A stretch of DNA of 64,000 bases, from the NCBI GenBank assembly GCA_033439765.1, contig JAULSN010000004.1, positions 1,064,001-1,128,000 of the forward strand, written 5' to 3'. The notes beneath the pieces were generated by a model, which ran no database searches, was not told the DNA's origin, and saw only the letters and a list, made by a program, of their open reading frames with translations. The number at the start of each line of letters is the position of its first letter. The stretch's first letter is position 1. Positions 1 through 10,976 of the stretch are shown here, in pieces. The position numbers and the translations under genes are program-made. Source of the DNA: Lasiosphaeria ovina (taxonomy: Eukaryota > Ascomycota > Sordariomycetes > Sordariales > Lasiosphaeriaceae).

Positions 1-561
1 GCACTCCTCGCGGCCGCGGCGTCGCTGCGCGGCGGCAGCCAGCACCTCGTCGGGGCGCTGGCGCTCGGCGCGGCGGGCGACGCGTTTCTATCCTGGGACG
101 GCGACGCGGCGTTCCTGGGCGGGCTGACGAGCTTCCTGGTCGGCCACACGCTGTACATGTTCGAGTTCGCGCACGCGCACGCGGCCGGGTTCAACGGCAT
201 CCGCCTGCTCGACGGCGGGCGCGAAATTGCCGCGCTCGTGCTGGCGGGGCTCGTCGCCATCATGATGCTGGTGCTGCCGCCGCGCGTTGCCACCGGCCTC
301 GGCGTGCCCGTCTTCATCTACGCCGTCGCCATCTTCTTCATGGACCTCACCGCGCTCGCCACCAACAACAACCAGGTCATGGCCGGCGCTCTCATGTTCA
401 CTGGATCCGACGCACTCCTCGCTGTCGACAGGTTTTTGGTCGCGCCCGCGTCGCCCCACCGCTCGTGGATGCAGAAGGCCGTGTGGTTCCTGTACTACAC
501 CGGCCAGCTGCTGATGGCCGTTGGCGCGCTTTCCATGGCCCCGGAAGTTTTGCGCCAATAA
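1..561 (+). CDS. YhhN/TMEM86-type membrane protein (5' end outside window)
   Basis: The reading frame is open from base 1 to TAA at 559-561, giving the last 186 residues; the start lies upstream of the window. The protein is very hydrophobic with several membrane spans. It carries the GDAFL motif near residue 30 and an FLxGHxxY-like stretch (FLVGHTLY) near residue 45, both typical of the YhhN family. Characterised animal members (TMEM86) are lysoplasmalogenases that hydrolyse the vinyl-ether bond of lysoplasmalogens. That activity is inferred from the family here, since most fungi are not known to make plasmalogens. No intron is visible in the part present. Confidence 0.75.
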   Translation, partial: ALLAAAASLRGGSQHLVGALALGAAGDAFLSWDGDAAFLGGLTSFLVGHTLYMFEFAHAHAAGFNGIRLLDGGREIAALVLAGLVAIMMLVLPPRVATGLGVPVFIYAVAIFFMDLTALATNNNQVMAGALMFTGSDALLAVDRFLVAPASPHRSWMQKAVWFLYYTGQLLMAVGALSMAPEVLRQ

Positions 562-994
562 AAGACATGCCTGACATGGGTGGTATGGTCTGGGGATATA
601 GAAGACGGAGTTGTGGTCAGCTAGGGTGCAGCCGTGGGTTAGCTCGTTAACTGATCTCTCATGAGAATAGCAAAATGCTTAACAGATAGATTTAGAGAAG
701 GACCATAAAAACATACCTAGCTGGTCGTGGAACGCTCTCAACCTGCTTTTTTCCAAGGAAGTAGTATTAATATTTCACCCGTCACTGACAGCAAGATATC
801 ATGGCGTCATCCAGGAACTCTGCATGTACACGTTCCCGTTCTGCCCCGTGTGGACAAGGCAGTGGAGACATCTCCCAGCGGCACACCGTGGTATCCTTCA
901 AACAATGGCATGGCATCACTGCCCCGCTGGAGTGGGTGAAGCTAACGGCCCCGCCGGGATGCCAAAAGAAATCGAACAAAAAGCCAAAAAACAT
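562..994. other. Intergenic, no gene seen
   Basis: The 3' flank of the YhhN gene. Only short out-of-context frames occur and I see no coding signal. Confidence 0.6.
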
Positions 995-1066
995 CGACCC
1001 ACCCAGGTCTCGAACCTGGAACCTCCTGATTCGTAGTCAGACGCTCTACCATTGAGCCAGCAGGCC
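995..1066 (-). tRNA. tRNA-Arg (anticodon ACG)
   Basis: On the minus strand 72 bases fold as a full cloverleaf. The acceptor is GGCCTGC paired with GTGGGTC, including G-U pairs. The D arm is GCTC/GAGC. The anticodon stem TCTGA/TCAGG encloses loop CTACGAA, so the anticodon is ACG. The T arm is CCAGG-TTCGAGA-CCTGG, with a G discriminator base. No intron is present. With A34 modified to inosine it would read CGU, CGC and CGA. Confidence 0.9.
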
Positions 1067-1440
1067 TGTTTGCTGTTATTGATATTTTATCCCATCCCAA
1101 AGACTATATGTCCGAAGTCAATGGCGGCGATGCTGGATCAGCTTATGGCTTTGCGGCACAGGTGGCGACGCTCTTGCTTCTAATACGTAGGAGGTCGTCC
1201 ATCGCAGTCAGCATAAGCTGCGCAGCAATAAGAGGGACCTGGGCGACACAAATGGCAACGCGCAAGAGGTAACGGTGGAATAATTATGAACAATAGGCTC
1301 GATTGTCGGCAAGTCGCACGAATGGAATTGTACGAGAAATACGGAGTGATGACATTTTATTTATTTCTTGCTCGCAGCTTTTATCTCCATTTCCACAGCG
1401 ACAATTGTAACTTGTGGATGCATCCGAATTCGGCGCCTTT
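1067..1440. other. Intergenic, no gene seen
   Basis: Lies between the tRNA and the 3' end of the AA8-LysM gene. No feature is supported. Confidence 0.6.
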
Positions 1441-2513
1441 CTAGCTGCGTCGGACACACACGACAGCGCCGATCCGCAGCGGGTCGCAGTTCAGACCCGG
1501 GTTGTAGCTCTTGAGCTGGTCCAGCGTGATCCCGTTGTTTGTCGCGATGAGATAGCAATAGTCCCCCGACTTGACCGTGTAAGACTTCGCGCAGCTGGAT
1601 GTCGGGGACGGGCTTTTTGCTGTCGTGGGTGACGGGGACTTCGCTGTCGTCGGAGACGGTGCTTTTGCTGTTGTCGGCGACGGAGCTTTTACCGTCGTTG
1701 CCGTGGGAGCTGGAACCCCAGATCCGCCACAGCTCCCGGTGACCGTCGCTGTGGCCTTGGATGCCCAGCTGGTGTACGCGCGATTAGCAACGGCGCTGTT
1801 GAACCTCGCGGGGAAGATGCCCTGGTTCCCGTGCTGCCGCACCGAGAGGGAGTTGGGACATGCTCCGTTGGTGGGACTAGTCGTCGCGTGGCACCATCCC
1901 AGAACGAGATAGCCCTCGCTGGTGGGTGCGGCGCCGCTTTCCTGGCCCTGCTTCCACTTGAGGCAGTTCTGGCACCGGAAGATGAGAGAGTAGTGCGTTG
2001 AGTTGATGGTCGACGATATCTGCGTCAGCTTCGCGTCGCCGGTGTAGACCGTGGGCGGCTTGTAGTCGGTCGCCCACCGGAACGATGTCAAGATCTGGCC
2101 TTGCTGTGGATATGCCAGAAGCAACAGGTTGCTGTTCATGCCGCCCCCCATGGAGATGCCGCACCAGCCTGTCCCCTGTGTGGGAGACGAGCATGTCTGA
2201 TCACGATGAGCGAGTTAGAGCGTTGCTCTTTTTGATGTCAGAGGAGCAATCCAATCTGCACTCACAATAATGCCGATGAACTCGGTGGCGTCAGCAGTCA
2301 GAGCATTGGACGGCAGCGCCATGCCAAACGTCATGTATGTGTTTGGCCATGTATTGAAGACAATGCCGGAAGATTTGTCGGTGTAGGTGACGGTGTCGTC
2401 CTGCGCGAGGCCGTGTTGAAGCCCTTGGTCTTGTGAGCAGGACGAATTAGATATGGGATGTGGATTGACTTACATGACAACAGTGTCAATAACTGCCACC
2501 CAATTGCCCTCAT
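1441..2513 (-). CDS. Secreted CDH-type haem cytochrome (AA8) fused to a LysM domain
   Basis: Three exons on the minus strand: 2513-2474, 2429-2266 and 2196-1441, with GT-AG introns of 44 and 69 bp, giving 319 aa. A short hydrophobic N-terminus is followed by a cellobiose-dehydrogenase-type cytochrome domain (about 25-225). It has the expected haem ligands: Met88 in GGGMNSN and His190 in RQHGNQG. A Pro/Ser/Thr linker with four KxPSPTTA-like repeats (about 229-270) leads to a C-terminal LysM (271-318; YTVKSGDYCYLIA). There is no flavin dehydrogenase domain and no CBM1. AA8 domains pass electrons, for example to LPMOs, and LysM binds GlcNAc polymers. An extracellular electron carrier anchored on chitin or fungal wall is therefore an inference. 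The first exon is the least certain part because intron 1 is very short. Confidence 0.82.
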
Positions 2514-3440
2514 CTTGTCCGATTCGTATATTGAATGGAATTGGACTTGATTGTGACACCTAGATAACCCGGCAACTTGTCGACCTCACAAGTTCACTGA
2601 GACCGGGGTCAGGCGGGCGACCTTTGTCACAATTTTGCTGCGAGTGAGCAGAGGAGAAGGAACTCAGTCTCTGATGAGAAAACCGAGGCATTTTGAGCTG
2701 TGACCGAACATCAATTCATTAAAGCTAAAGTTTGCTCCTCCTTACGGCTGCAGCACATTGACAAGACAATACCGGCGAGACGCGGCTCCATATTGGTGCC
2801 GTCTGCGAAACACAGACGCAGCTCGCTTGGCAGCGGTTGGTAATTGGAGCGGGAAGATGGCTGCACGGTATTGATGGCGCGCATTGCCGCGTCATTCCGA
2901 AATGGCAGCAGCTCGATTAACCAGGTCAGCTTCTCTCCGTAGATGGTTGCTTTGCTTGACTTCGGCTTTTGACATCACCGGGGCGGAGTCGGCGGACGGA
3001 GACCCCTGGCCGCAATCTCGGACCATGTCTGCGGCGTTGTGGGCACGATTGGCTGACACTTGCCGAGGAACCTGGAACCGTTGGCTGTGCAAGGCTGGGT
3101 GTGCCATCCAAACCCGCGGAGAATCCGCGTATTCGTTGACCAATCAGGCAATTGGTTATGACCTGTTGCACAGCTGCGGTTTCCACAAAACAGGCCGCCC
3201 AGCGTGCCTCCTTCAGGTTCAGGAGGAAGAGTGGAGGCTCGTGCACTGCTGCCTTGAGTGGGCCAAGAATATCTCCAGTCAGGACTGACCCCTTGTCGTG
3301 GCCTTTCCCCTCATCTCAATTCCATTCCAAATCCTACGTTCCTGCAATCGACCACACATTTTGTTTGGCTTATTATCACTTCATTTCTGCAAAGTTCAGG
3401 TCGTCTTGTCTTCGCATTATTGCCATTTAGCCACGCCAAC
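2514..3440. other. Intergenic, no convincing gene
   Basis: This is the divergent promoter region between the AA8-LysM gene and the membrane protein gene. A 134-codon plus-strand frame at 2884-3288 has no recognisable family and is overlapped by equal-sized frames on the other strand. Confidence 0.5.
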
Positions 3441-4754
3441 ATGTCACTAGTAGCCCACCTGGTGCGCCGCGGGGTGGGGCTTGCATGGAGCGCCCATTCC
3501 GAGTCACAGCGCCTGAAGCGAGACGCTGCAGCAGCAGATGCGCACACCGGCAAGCACGCCTCTATGAGCACCGGTCAGTTCGTCGCCACTACTCTGCTGA
3601 TAATTACCGTCGTCGCGTCCATCTTCACCTACTTTTGGATTGAATACACGCTGCACTTCGTCTTGGGCAATCTTGTCTCGGTTGAGGACAGCACAGCGAC
3701 AGCGGGGTCCCCTAGCGGCGTCGCTGGACCAAAGGAAAGCGAATCCAAAGACGGCGAGTCCAAAGACGGCGAAGCCAAGGACGGCGAGCCTGTCGAAATC
3801 GAAGGCACCGACGACCAAGTCGAGAAGGAGTCGCTCATTCCCTCCACATCCACGGCCGACGAGCGTGCCGTTCCTCGCGGGAATGGCGGCACGACACCCA
3901 TCACCGCCAGCATCCGATCCACCCTGAAGCATATTCGCGCACTGGACGGATTCAAGGGCTACTTCCGTGGCCTCGGCGCGTTCTTCCTCTATGCCATCGC
4001 TTCCGGTATCCTCTATGCGCTTCTCGTCCTCTTGGCCGAGTTCATAAATCCCGGCGCCACAAATTCGCTCGGAACCTTGAGCCTGCCCGAGCTCGTTGCC
4101 GACTTCACCGTTACCATGTCCACCTGCCGCTTGCACTGCAACTGGACCCACGCCACCGTCCGCGACAGCACAGACATTCCTGCCCGCGGCGTCTACCGCC
4201 GTTCGCGACATGTCTCTCGCAAGGACTACCGGTTCCTCTCGCTGCCCGCCATGCGCATCTGGCTCGCCAGGGCCGCCGCGACGGCGCTGCCGCTAGCCGT
4301 CTTCCGCATCGCCCAGCCCATGATCCGCCCGACCCCTGTCGCAGCCACACTGGTGACCGTGTTGTTTGTCGTCGTTTGCGTGCTGATCTCGGTCTCGGTG
4401 GTGCTGCCCGCCAGGATCGCCCGCACGCGCATCGAGACGTCGCTGCTCCTCGAGACGGTGTCCACCATTGTGCCCGTCGACCGGACCTTTGGCGGCCGCG
4501 TCGACCGCACGCAGTCGCTGGCCTGGTGGCGCTTTGTGGCGCTGCATCTCGGCTTCGTCGGCGCGTACAAGACCTTTGACCGCGCCACCTTCCGCCGCGC
4601 CCTCAAGGTCTGGGCCGTGTATTTCCTTGTCGCCCTTACCTTCATGTTTGGTGTGACCGCCCTGCTTTGTGTTGAGCTCCTGTTCGTCATGGGCGGTCCT
4701 GACGCGGCTACCGCGGTTATCAAGCAGATGATCGCGGACACGGGGTCCCCCTGA
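3441..4754 (+). CDS. Fungal multi-spanning membrane protein of unknown function
   Basis: 437 aa in a single exon. The open frame extends upstream to 3258, but I choose the ATG at 3441 because its context (CCAACATG) is good and the MSLVAHLVRRG start resembles relatives. About six membrane spans are visible: near residues 40-65, two around 230-300, then 300-330, 350-375 and 400-430. A hydrophilic acidic stretch (about 85-165) contains a repeated KDGE(S/A) motif. It looks like a fungal family that databases often label ubiquitin carrier protein, but I see no ubiquitin-conjugating fold or active-site motif. The function is unknown. Confidence 0.7.
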   Translation: MSLVAHLVRRGVGLAWSAHSESQRLKRDAAAADAHTGKHASMSTGQFVATTLLIITVVASIFTYFWIEYTLHFVLGNLVSVEDSTATAGSPSGVAGPKESESKDGESKDGEAKDGEPVEIEGTDDQVEKESLIPSTSTADERAVPRGNGGTTPITASIRSTLKHIRALDGFKGYFRGLGAFFLYAIASGILYALLVLLAEFINPGATNSLGTLSLPELVADFTVTMSTCRLHCNWTHATVRDSTDIPARGVYRRSRHVSRKDYRFLSLPAMRIWLARAAATALPLAVFRIAQPMIRPTPVAATLVTVLFVVVCVLISVSVVLPARIARTRIETSLLLETVSTIVPVDRTFGGRVDRTQSLAWWRFVALHLGFVGAYKTFDRATFRRALKVWAVYFLVALTFMFGVTALLCVELLFVMGGPDAATAVIKQMIADTGSP

Positions 4755-4994
4755 CTATGAGGCCTTTACTGGCTCATGATGAATGCCAATCTACTGGAAC
4801 TTGTTTGGAATCTGTCATTGGGACAAAGCACGGCAGGCTAGCCCTGGATATCCGACGGAGTTTCTTCGACACGGAACAGGTTCACAGCACTATGTACAAT
4901 ACAACAATTTCCTTATCTTCACCCATACCTCATCGTCAAGAATATTTAAAATCTTCAATTCTGCACCCAGCACCCCCTCTCCGTTCCGAAACAG

Positions 4995-5696
4995 CTAGTT
5001 CCCGTCCCAGACGGCCGGCCCAGGCATCACATACGGCGCCGGGCGGCTCGTCCACTTGTCGTAGCGGATGCCGGGGTCGTCCTGCTTGTAGATGCCGGGG
5101 ATCTTGACGAGGGGCCCGGGTGTGCCGCCGCCGGGGCCGTCGATCTTGAGCTGCGCGCACGTAATGTAGAACTGGGCGCGGTTCTTGTGGCCCTCGTGCA
5201 GGCCAATGTGCTCGACGCGTACCAGGTACTCCCCCGGCGGCGTCTTGGCCGGCACGGTGAACTCGAGCTTGTCCTTGTTGTACGAGCACCAGCTGCGGTC
5301 GGTGCCCGGGTTCGTCCCGCACAGCCCCGTCTCGTTCACCTTGAACCAGTCGCCCGACCCGTCGTACGTCGCCACGCCGCCCTCGGGCGCCCGCGAGAAG
5401 TAGATGAAGCCCGGGCCCGGGTGCTCGATGAGCTCGTTGTTGAACACCTTGAAGCCGATTCGGTCGCCCGCCTGCACGCTGTGCGTCTGCACGCTGCCGC
5501 CCGGCTTCGCCCCGACGTTGCACCGCAGGTCCGCCTTCTCCACGATGTCCGGGAACGCCGGGTTGTACGAGTTGCTGTTGCGCCGCACGTACGTGTACTC
5601 GCCGCCAATCTTCTTGCCGTTGACCATGAGGATGTTGAAGATGTAGTGCGCGTCGGCCGACACGGCCAGCGCGGCCAGGAGCAGGAGCGACTTCAT
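4995..5696 (-). CDS. AA9 lytic polysaccharide monooxygenase
   Basis: A single exon of 233 aa. The signal peptide (1-16) ends in SADA, so the mature protein starts at His17, the first ligand of the copper histidine brace. The second brace histidine is His92 in the EHPGPG loop. The axial Tyr177 sits in the RAQFYITCAQ motif with Gln175 nearby. These are the expected AA9 copper-site residues. There is no C-terminal CBM1 or GPI-like tail. The enzyme oxidatively cleaves cellulose or hemicellulose chains outside the cell using a reductant and H2O2 or O2. The AA8 cytochrome 2.5 kb away is a possible electron donor. A TATA box lies about 100 bp upstream of the ATG. Confidence 0.93.
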   Translation of the reverse strand: MKSLLLLAALAVSADAHYIFNILMVNGKKIGGEYTYVRRNSNSYNPAFPDIVEKADLRCNVGAKPGGSVQTHSVQAGDRIGFKVFNNELIEHPGPGFIYFSRAPEGGVATYDGSGDWFKVNETGLCGTNPGTDRSWCSYNKDKLEFTVPAKTPPGEYLVRVEHIGLHEGHKNRAQFYITCAQLKIDGPGGGTPGPLVKIPGIYKQDDPGIRYDKWTSRPAPYVMPGPAVWDGN

Positions 5697-5791
5697 TGTG
5701 CCGGGTCGAGGTGGGAGTTAAGCTAGTGTGCCGTGAAACCTGTTGATGGCTTGTTCCTGAGAAGATGTGAGCAGGTGGACTGTCCTGGGAC

Positions 5792-5799
5792 TTATATAT
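5792..5799 (-). promoter_or_regulatory. TATA box of the AA9 gene
   Basis: The minus strand reads GATATATAAG about 100 bases upstream of the AA9 start codon. The position suits a fungal TATA element. Inferred from sequence and distance only. Confidence 0.5.
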
Positions 5800-7778
5800 C
5801 CTGTTTTTTGGGGGAGCTTGATTTTCCATTTCGGGCCTATTCACTAGACATGCCAACAGCCTCTCACAAGGCGACGGAGAAATCTGCTTGGCAGCTGATT
5901 TTACCCTGGACACCCATAGGGGTCGTGATAGCGCCAAGCTTGCCAAGTTCGTCACGGGAGTGGCTTTCCCATCTACCGAGCGCGGGGTGCAGGGCGCCTA
6001 ATTTGTCTGGTCTGCGTTTACAAATACGTCGCCGTGCTATATGCCTAGCTGGTCACCGTGCTGGAATCGTCAGGGCGAAAGGGGCGTGCTGGTCCTCCTT
6101 CAGCCTCCTTGGCACTTTGGTGAATTCCCCGATTGGCACGAATCCGTCATCGCGATCCCTGCTGCTCTGTGTGTTCAACTACCGAGGTCATATTACCGTC
6201 TGGCGTCTTAATGGGGTGAATGCTTGGATGAGGATGTTGCCCAAGGTGTTGACTTGTTTTGGTCAGCCTCGAGCTTTATTAGTTTTAATGGCCGAACGCA
6301 ATTATCCACCAATGGCCACTTGTCGTGCAGAAAAGATCAACTACCGAGCTTTGTGATATCATTAGGATGGTAGGCGTGCAAAGCGACGGCCTTCACATGT
6401 AGTATCCTTGGTCGAGACAGTTGAGAGGCACTATCAAGGCTGGCCTGGAGATAGACCAACGAGCGCGAACAAACACTTGCCAGTTTCGAAACCTGAGCTC
6501 TACGTGAAAGGACGTACAAGTCGACGGTACACCCCTGGCCAGTAATTATTGTTGGCTCGCCACCTACGGTGGTTCAAAGAGATAATTTCTCTCTCTCTCG
6601 GCCGGTAGTACAGAGTTTACGAGAACATGCTAAGGACAAATAACCCAACCCCCCGTTTGCCGAGGAAAGACAACTTGCACGCACACACACACACACAAAA
6701 GAGAAAATCTTGCATTCATCAATTACAGTGCGTGTATGGCCTGTGTCTTTTTATCAACCGTTGGAAAGTTGTATCACAGACTCACGTTTTGCTGATGTGT
6801 ATTGTAGTTGTTTGGGATTTTCATGATGTGGGTAGAATCTTATGTCTTGGAAAATCTCAAATATCGAGTCAAACACCAAGCGGGAAAGGTGAGGTACCCA
6901 GTCCACGAGCGAGGTCTCCTTGTCACGTGTACGGCTTCTTCTTCATGTCTGAGAGGATCCCCTGTCACGTGTACACGGGTTTTCTTTCTGGCTCCGACGA
7001 ACTCACGCGGGGCAGACGCCAAAAGCGTGATGGGTCTGGGTGGGTGCTCGCTGCCGATGTTCGGAGCAAAAGAGACGGATCCTGCATTAGCGCAACGGGA
7101 CAGCGGATCTGATAACTCTAAAGGGATGGCGCTCCACCGCACTGCCCGCCAAGTTGCCCCCGCTGCCAGGGCAAGCTTCGCACGATGTGCTGGAGGTTAG
7201 TTTGCTTTTCGGTCGTCTTCTCGAGAGGGGCCTGGTTAAGCTGGTGGGTAAACAGCCCAACTCTTTCCTCGTGGGACTCCTCGCCGGCCGGTCCCGGGCC
7301 GAAAACGATCAACAAATTACTGAGTGCTCCAGAATCCAGCGCACATGGCTGGATTTGAGTGGGCTGGATGGACTGGCGGGCCAAGTCTGTGTGCGAGGCC
7401 AAGAATGCTACCAAGCTAGTCCCGGGTTCTACTCGTAGTTGTCGGCCTGCATGCCACCACCACCCACACCCACACCCGCACCCACAGCCAGAGAACCGTG
7501 ACGGCCCTGGGCTGCAGATTCGTTGGAGTTATGCGTGAAATTCAGACCTCGTAACTCGGTGCTGGGACGGTACAGAAAGTACCTTGGGGACCCTAGTCGC
7601 CTGTCGTCGGTCGTCCCGGGTTGCTGGGTCAAGTATTATATGATCCCACCTCCCAAGTCCCAACTTTGATCAACCTGCCTTGACACTCCGCCCCCCAACG
7701 CAGATCTTGCCTAGTTCAGTGCCTGCTCCTCATCATCCCACCGACAGACCCAGATACCGACAGACCCAAACCGACAGG
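5800..7778. other. Long intergenic region with simple repeats and paired CACGTG sites
   Basis: No convincing gene. It holds a TC-rich run near 6588-6600, a (CA)n run near 6680-6696, a CACCC-rich run near 7455-7490, and two copies of TGTCACGTGTAC at 6921-6932 and 6963-6974, 42 bp apart. Frames at 5733-6356, 6627-7112 and 6808-7200 have no family features. Confidence 0.5.
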
Positions 7779-8587
7779 ATGGTTCACGCCGTGCTCCCCG
7801 CGCTGATCCCCGACATCCGCAAGGTGTACGACATCTACTTTGCGGCCTTCAAAGGCGAACGCATGGGCGAGTTGATGCTTTCTGTGCTATTCCCCGACGG
7901 GTCTGTCGACTCGGACGAGTTCCGCACCGCGCACGCCGCCGCCACGCTCAGCTACTGGCACACCAGCGACACGCAGTACACGTTCAAGTGCGTCGACATG
8001 GACTCGGGCGACGTCGTCGGCATGGCCCTCGGCGACATCTTCATCCGCCACCGCGACGCCGAGCAGCGCAAGAACCACGGCGTTCCCTGGTTGACTGGCG
8101 AGCAACGCGCCCGCGCCGAGAAGGTACTCAACCCGCTGTGGGAGATGCGCGAGGGCCTGTTTGGCGGCCAGCCGTACATCTGTAAGCATCCCTTTCCCAA
8201 CAACCAAGGAGAGGCAAACGCTGACGCGACACGCTGGCAGATACGCACGTCATTGGCGTCAATCCCGAGGCGCAGGGCAAGGGCGCCGGCGCGGCACTGG
8301 TGCACTGGGGCATCGACATTTGTGACCGGCTGGCACTGCCGCTGTACTTCGAGTCGTCGCCGTCGACGGTCGGCCTGTACCTGAAGATGGGCTACGAGCG
8401 TCTCAACGAAAGCATCGTGCACAAGGCCGACGTGCTGGGCACCGACGGGGACATTGTCGTCCCGCTGATGGTGCGCATGCCCTCCGCGGCCAAGGGCACA
8501 ACCTTTTACGAGTGGAAGGCGCTGGGATACCCGAGCTGGAAGGAGCTGGCGGCGAAGAAGGCCGCACAGGCTACCGCTGCCGTCTGA
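7779..8587 (+). CDS. GNAT-family N-acetyltransferase
   Basis: Two exons, 7779-8181 and 8241-8587 (59 bp GT-AG intron), 249 aa. The start ATGGTTCACGC follows a C/A-rich leader. The second exon carries the acetyl-CoA binding signature NPEAQGKGAGAAL (Q-x-x-G-x-A/G type), followed by LYFESSPSTVGLYLKMGYE, the usual beta-strand and helix after the CoA site. Fungal relatives are small soluble acetyltransferases of unknown substrate. No signal peptide is seen. The assignment to GNAT is firm; the substrate is not predictable. Confidence 0.88.
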
Positions 8588-9562
8588 GCATGGTCCTTGG
8601 AACGAGGCAGGGGTTTGGCAGGAATCATGAAGCCTGGCATTGTGCTGGGGCAGCAAATTACATATTACAAGGAGTTGGGCGTCGGTATTTTCTGCTTCTG
8701 AGATAAGGGCTGGCATTGACTGATAGAGTCACGCTGATACGTAGCCACGACCAAAATGATTCTTTTTGTCCAAGCCAAATCTCTTTCGAGTGAACCAATT
8801 CGTGCAATAATGCCATCAGTTGCATGTCACTGCCAAACGTCACACGTGAGGTTAGTTGGTGGTGGTGCCTCCGACAAAGTTACCCATAAATCCATGACAA
8901 ATGCATACAACCAAACATACGAATAATTCACGCGTAGAAACGTCCACGAAGAATCTGCAGGGCCGAACCCCTCCTGCCTCGCCCCCTTGCCCCAGTCACA
9001 GTCGCCGGCACCGGCCGCCAAGCGGGTTATCAGATCATCTGATAATCAAAGTGCATTAGCGCGGGCTCGCATCCCTTCGCGCAATCCTTGGCACAACCCA
9101 CACCGGGTGCCACCATTTTTTGGCCGGCCCCTGTGTTTCTGTTTTGCGAACCGAACGTCGCGTGCGTGCCTCTTCGCATTCCCCTTTTGGAAGTACGTGC
9201 TGTCTTCCCGTTCCCGCTCCCGCCTGTTCCGAGCTGCGAATCCCGTTCCGGGATCTAATCTATCGATATTATTGTCTGCTCTCAACTTGTATTTACTAGC
9301 GTGTTGATCAGCTTGTCGAGAATTCTGTGATAATTGCTCTGGGAATTTTTCACTCTTTTCTCACTTGTGTTTTTTCTTTTCCACTTGTCCACTGCTGGAA
9401 ACTTCTCCATGTCACACCACCATCGACAGCATCTTGGTCCACCCACCCATAGTCGAGAGCCACTCCTCCTCGTATCGAACAAGAGCTTGGGGTGAGTGAA
9501 CCACACAAGAGATCACCAGAGTTCTTTTCCTTTCCGGCAGCCCCAAACCCAGCACCGCCACA
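8588..9562. other. Intergenic, no gene seen
   Basis: Lies between the acetyltransferase and the flavoprotein gene. Frames here are short and unconvincing. The last few hundred bases are pyrimidine-rich and probably form the leader of the flavoprotein gene. Confidence 0.5.
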
Positions 9563-10976
9563 ATGCTGCCTGAACGGATCCGGAAGGCGCTGCTCTTCTC
9601 GCGGCTGGTGGCCTACGCCGGCCGCGTCTTCTTCTCGATCCTCTGGCGCAGCGCGTTAGCCCAGATCGCGTCGCTGACCGAGGGCAAGCCTAAGCCGCCG
9701 GCCGACCCGTCCGACGTCAAGAACGTGGTGGTAGTGGGCGCGGCGTTCGCGGGCTACTTTGCGGCGCGCATCCTAGCGCTGTCGCTGCCGCGCGACGGCC
9801 GCTACCGCGTCGTCGTCGTCGAGCCCAACACGCACTTCAACTTCACCTGGGTGCTGCCGCGCTTCTGCGTCGTCGAGGGCCATGAGCACAAGGCCTTCAT
9901 CCCCTACTCGCCCGCCTTCTTCGGCAAGAAAGTCCCCGCGGGCATGGTGCGCTGGGTCACGGACCGCGTCGTCGCCGTCGGCAGAGAGAGCGTCGAGCTG
10001 CGCGGCGGCGAGCGCATCCCCTACGAGTTCCTGCTGATCGCGACGGGGTCTGCCGTCGTGGACGGCCTGCCGTCGCGCGTCGGCGATGAGCGCAAGGAGA
10101 CAGGTGTCGAGCTGCTTAGGGCCATGCAGGCGCGTATCAAGGCGGCGGGCAGCATTGTCGTGGCTGGCGGCGGCGCGGCCGGCGTCGAGGTCGCCACCGA
10201 CACCAAGCACCAGTACCCGGACAAGACAGTCACGCTGGTGCACTCGCGCCAGGCCGTTATGCACCGCTTCGGCCCGGGGCTGCAGACGGGCGCCATGGAG
10301 GCGCTCGAGCGGCTGGGCGTGCGTGTCGTTCTAGGCGAAAAGGTTGTCGCTGACAGCGTAGACGGCAAGTACATCACGCTCGTGTCGGGGACGAAGATCG
10401 AGTGCGACTGCTTTGTAGGTGCCAGGCTCTCCTTTTCAGCTAGAAATCCAGCCCGCTAACTCCGCTCCAGATCAACTGCACGGGCCAGAAACCGGCATCG
10501 GGGCTGATTGGGGACCTGACACCGAGCAGCATCGCGGCGTCGGGCCACATCAAGGTCAAGCCGACGCTGCAGATCGCCGACGAGTCGCTGCCCAACGTGT
10601 ACGTGTGCGGCGACGTGGCCGACACACACGACATGAACCCCAACTCGCGCATCGCCGCGCGCCAGGCCGAGATCGCCGCCGACAACATCGTGCGCGCCGC
10701 CCGCGGCAAGGCCCCGACCCTCGAGTACAAGCCCCGCTGGGGCGACGGCGTGATCAAGCTGACGCTGGGCCTGGTGCGTGACCCGTGACTATTCTGTGCC
10801 TGACCGTGTACTAACTGTGCCCGTAGGACCGCTCTATGACGCACTTCTGGGATGGCTCGTCCGAGCTGCTGTTCCGCGGCAAGGAGACGGACCCGGCGCT
10901 CATGTGCGGCGGCGCCTGGTCGGCCCTAGGGGCTAAGCCGTTTGACGACACGGGCGTCTACTCGGCGTCGGCCTGA
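9563..10976 (+). CDS. AIF/FSP1-like FAD-dependent NAD(P)H oxidoreductase
   Basis: Three exons, 9563-10414, 10471-10773 and 10827-10976, all joined in phase 0, 434 aa. The second intron has a clear TACTAAC branch point. A hydrophobic N-terminal stretch (about 10-40) could anchor it to a membrane. The FAD Rossmann motif is VVVVGAAFAG (about 54-63), and the NAD(P)H motif is IVVAGGGAAGVEVA near residue 200. The second FAD motif is LPNVYVCGDVAD near 350. The order matches the AMID/AIFM2 (FSP1) type of pyridine nucleotide-disulphide oxidoreductase, which lacks the catalytic disulphide. Likely role: membrane-associated NAD(P)H dehydrogenase or quinone reductase (inferred). Confidence 0.88.

Noticed and set aside
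2884..3288. 134-codon open frame
   Set aside because: No family features, and competing frames of similar size on the other strand.
3258..3440. Upstream extension of the membrane-protein frame (start at 3258)
   Set aside because: The extra 61 residues look like translated leader; the ATG at 3441 has better context and family fit.
4936..5955. 339-codon minus-strand frame overlapping the AA9 gene in another frame
   Set aside because: Arg/Gln-rich shadow created by GC-rich codons of the LPMO gene.
5733..6356. 207-codon open frame upstream of the AA9 gene
   Set aside because: It starts in the AA9 leader/promoter, has no domain, and the composition is not coding-like.
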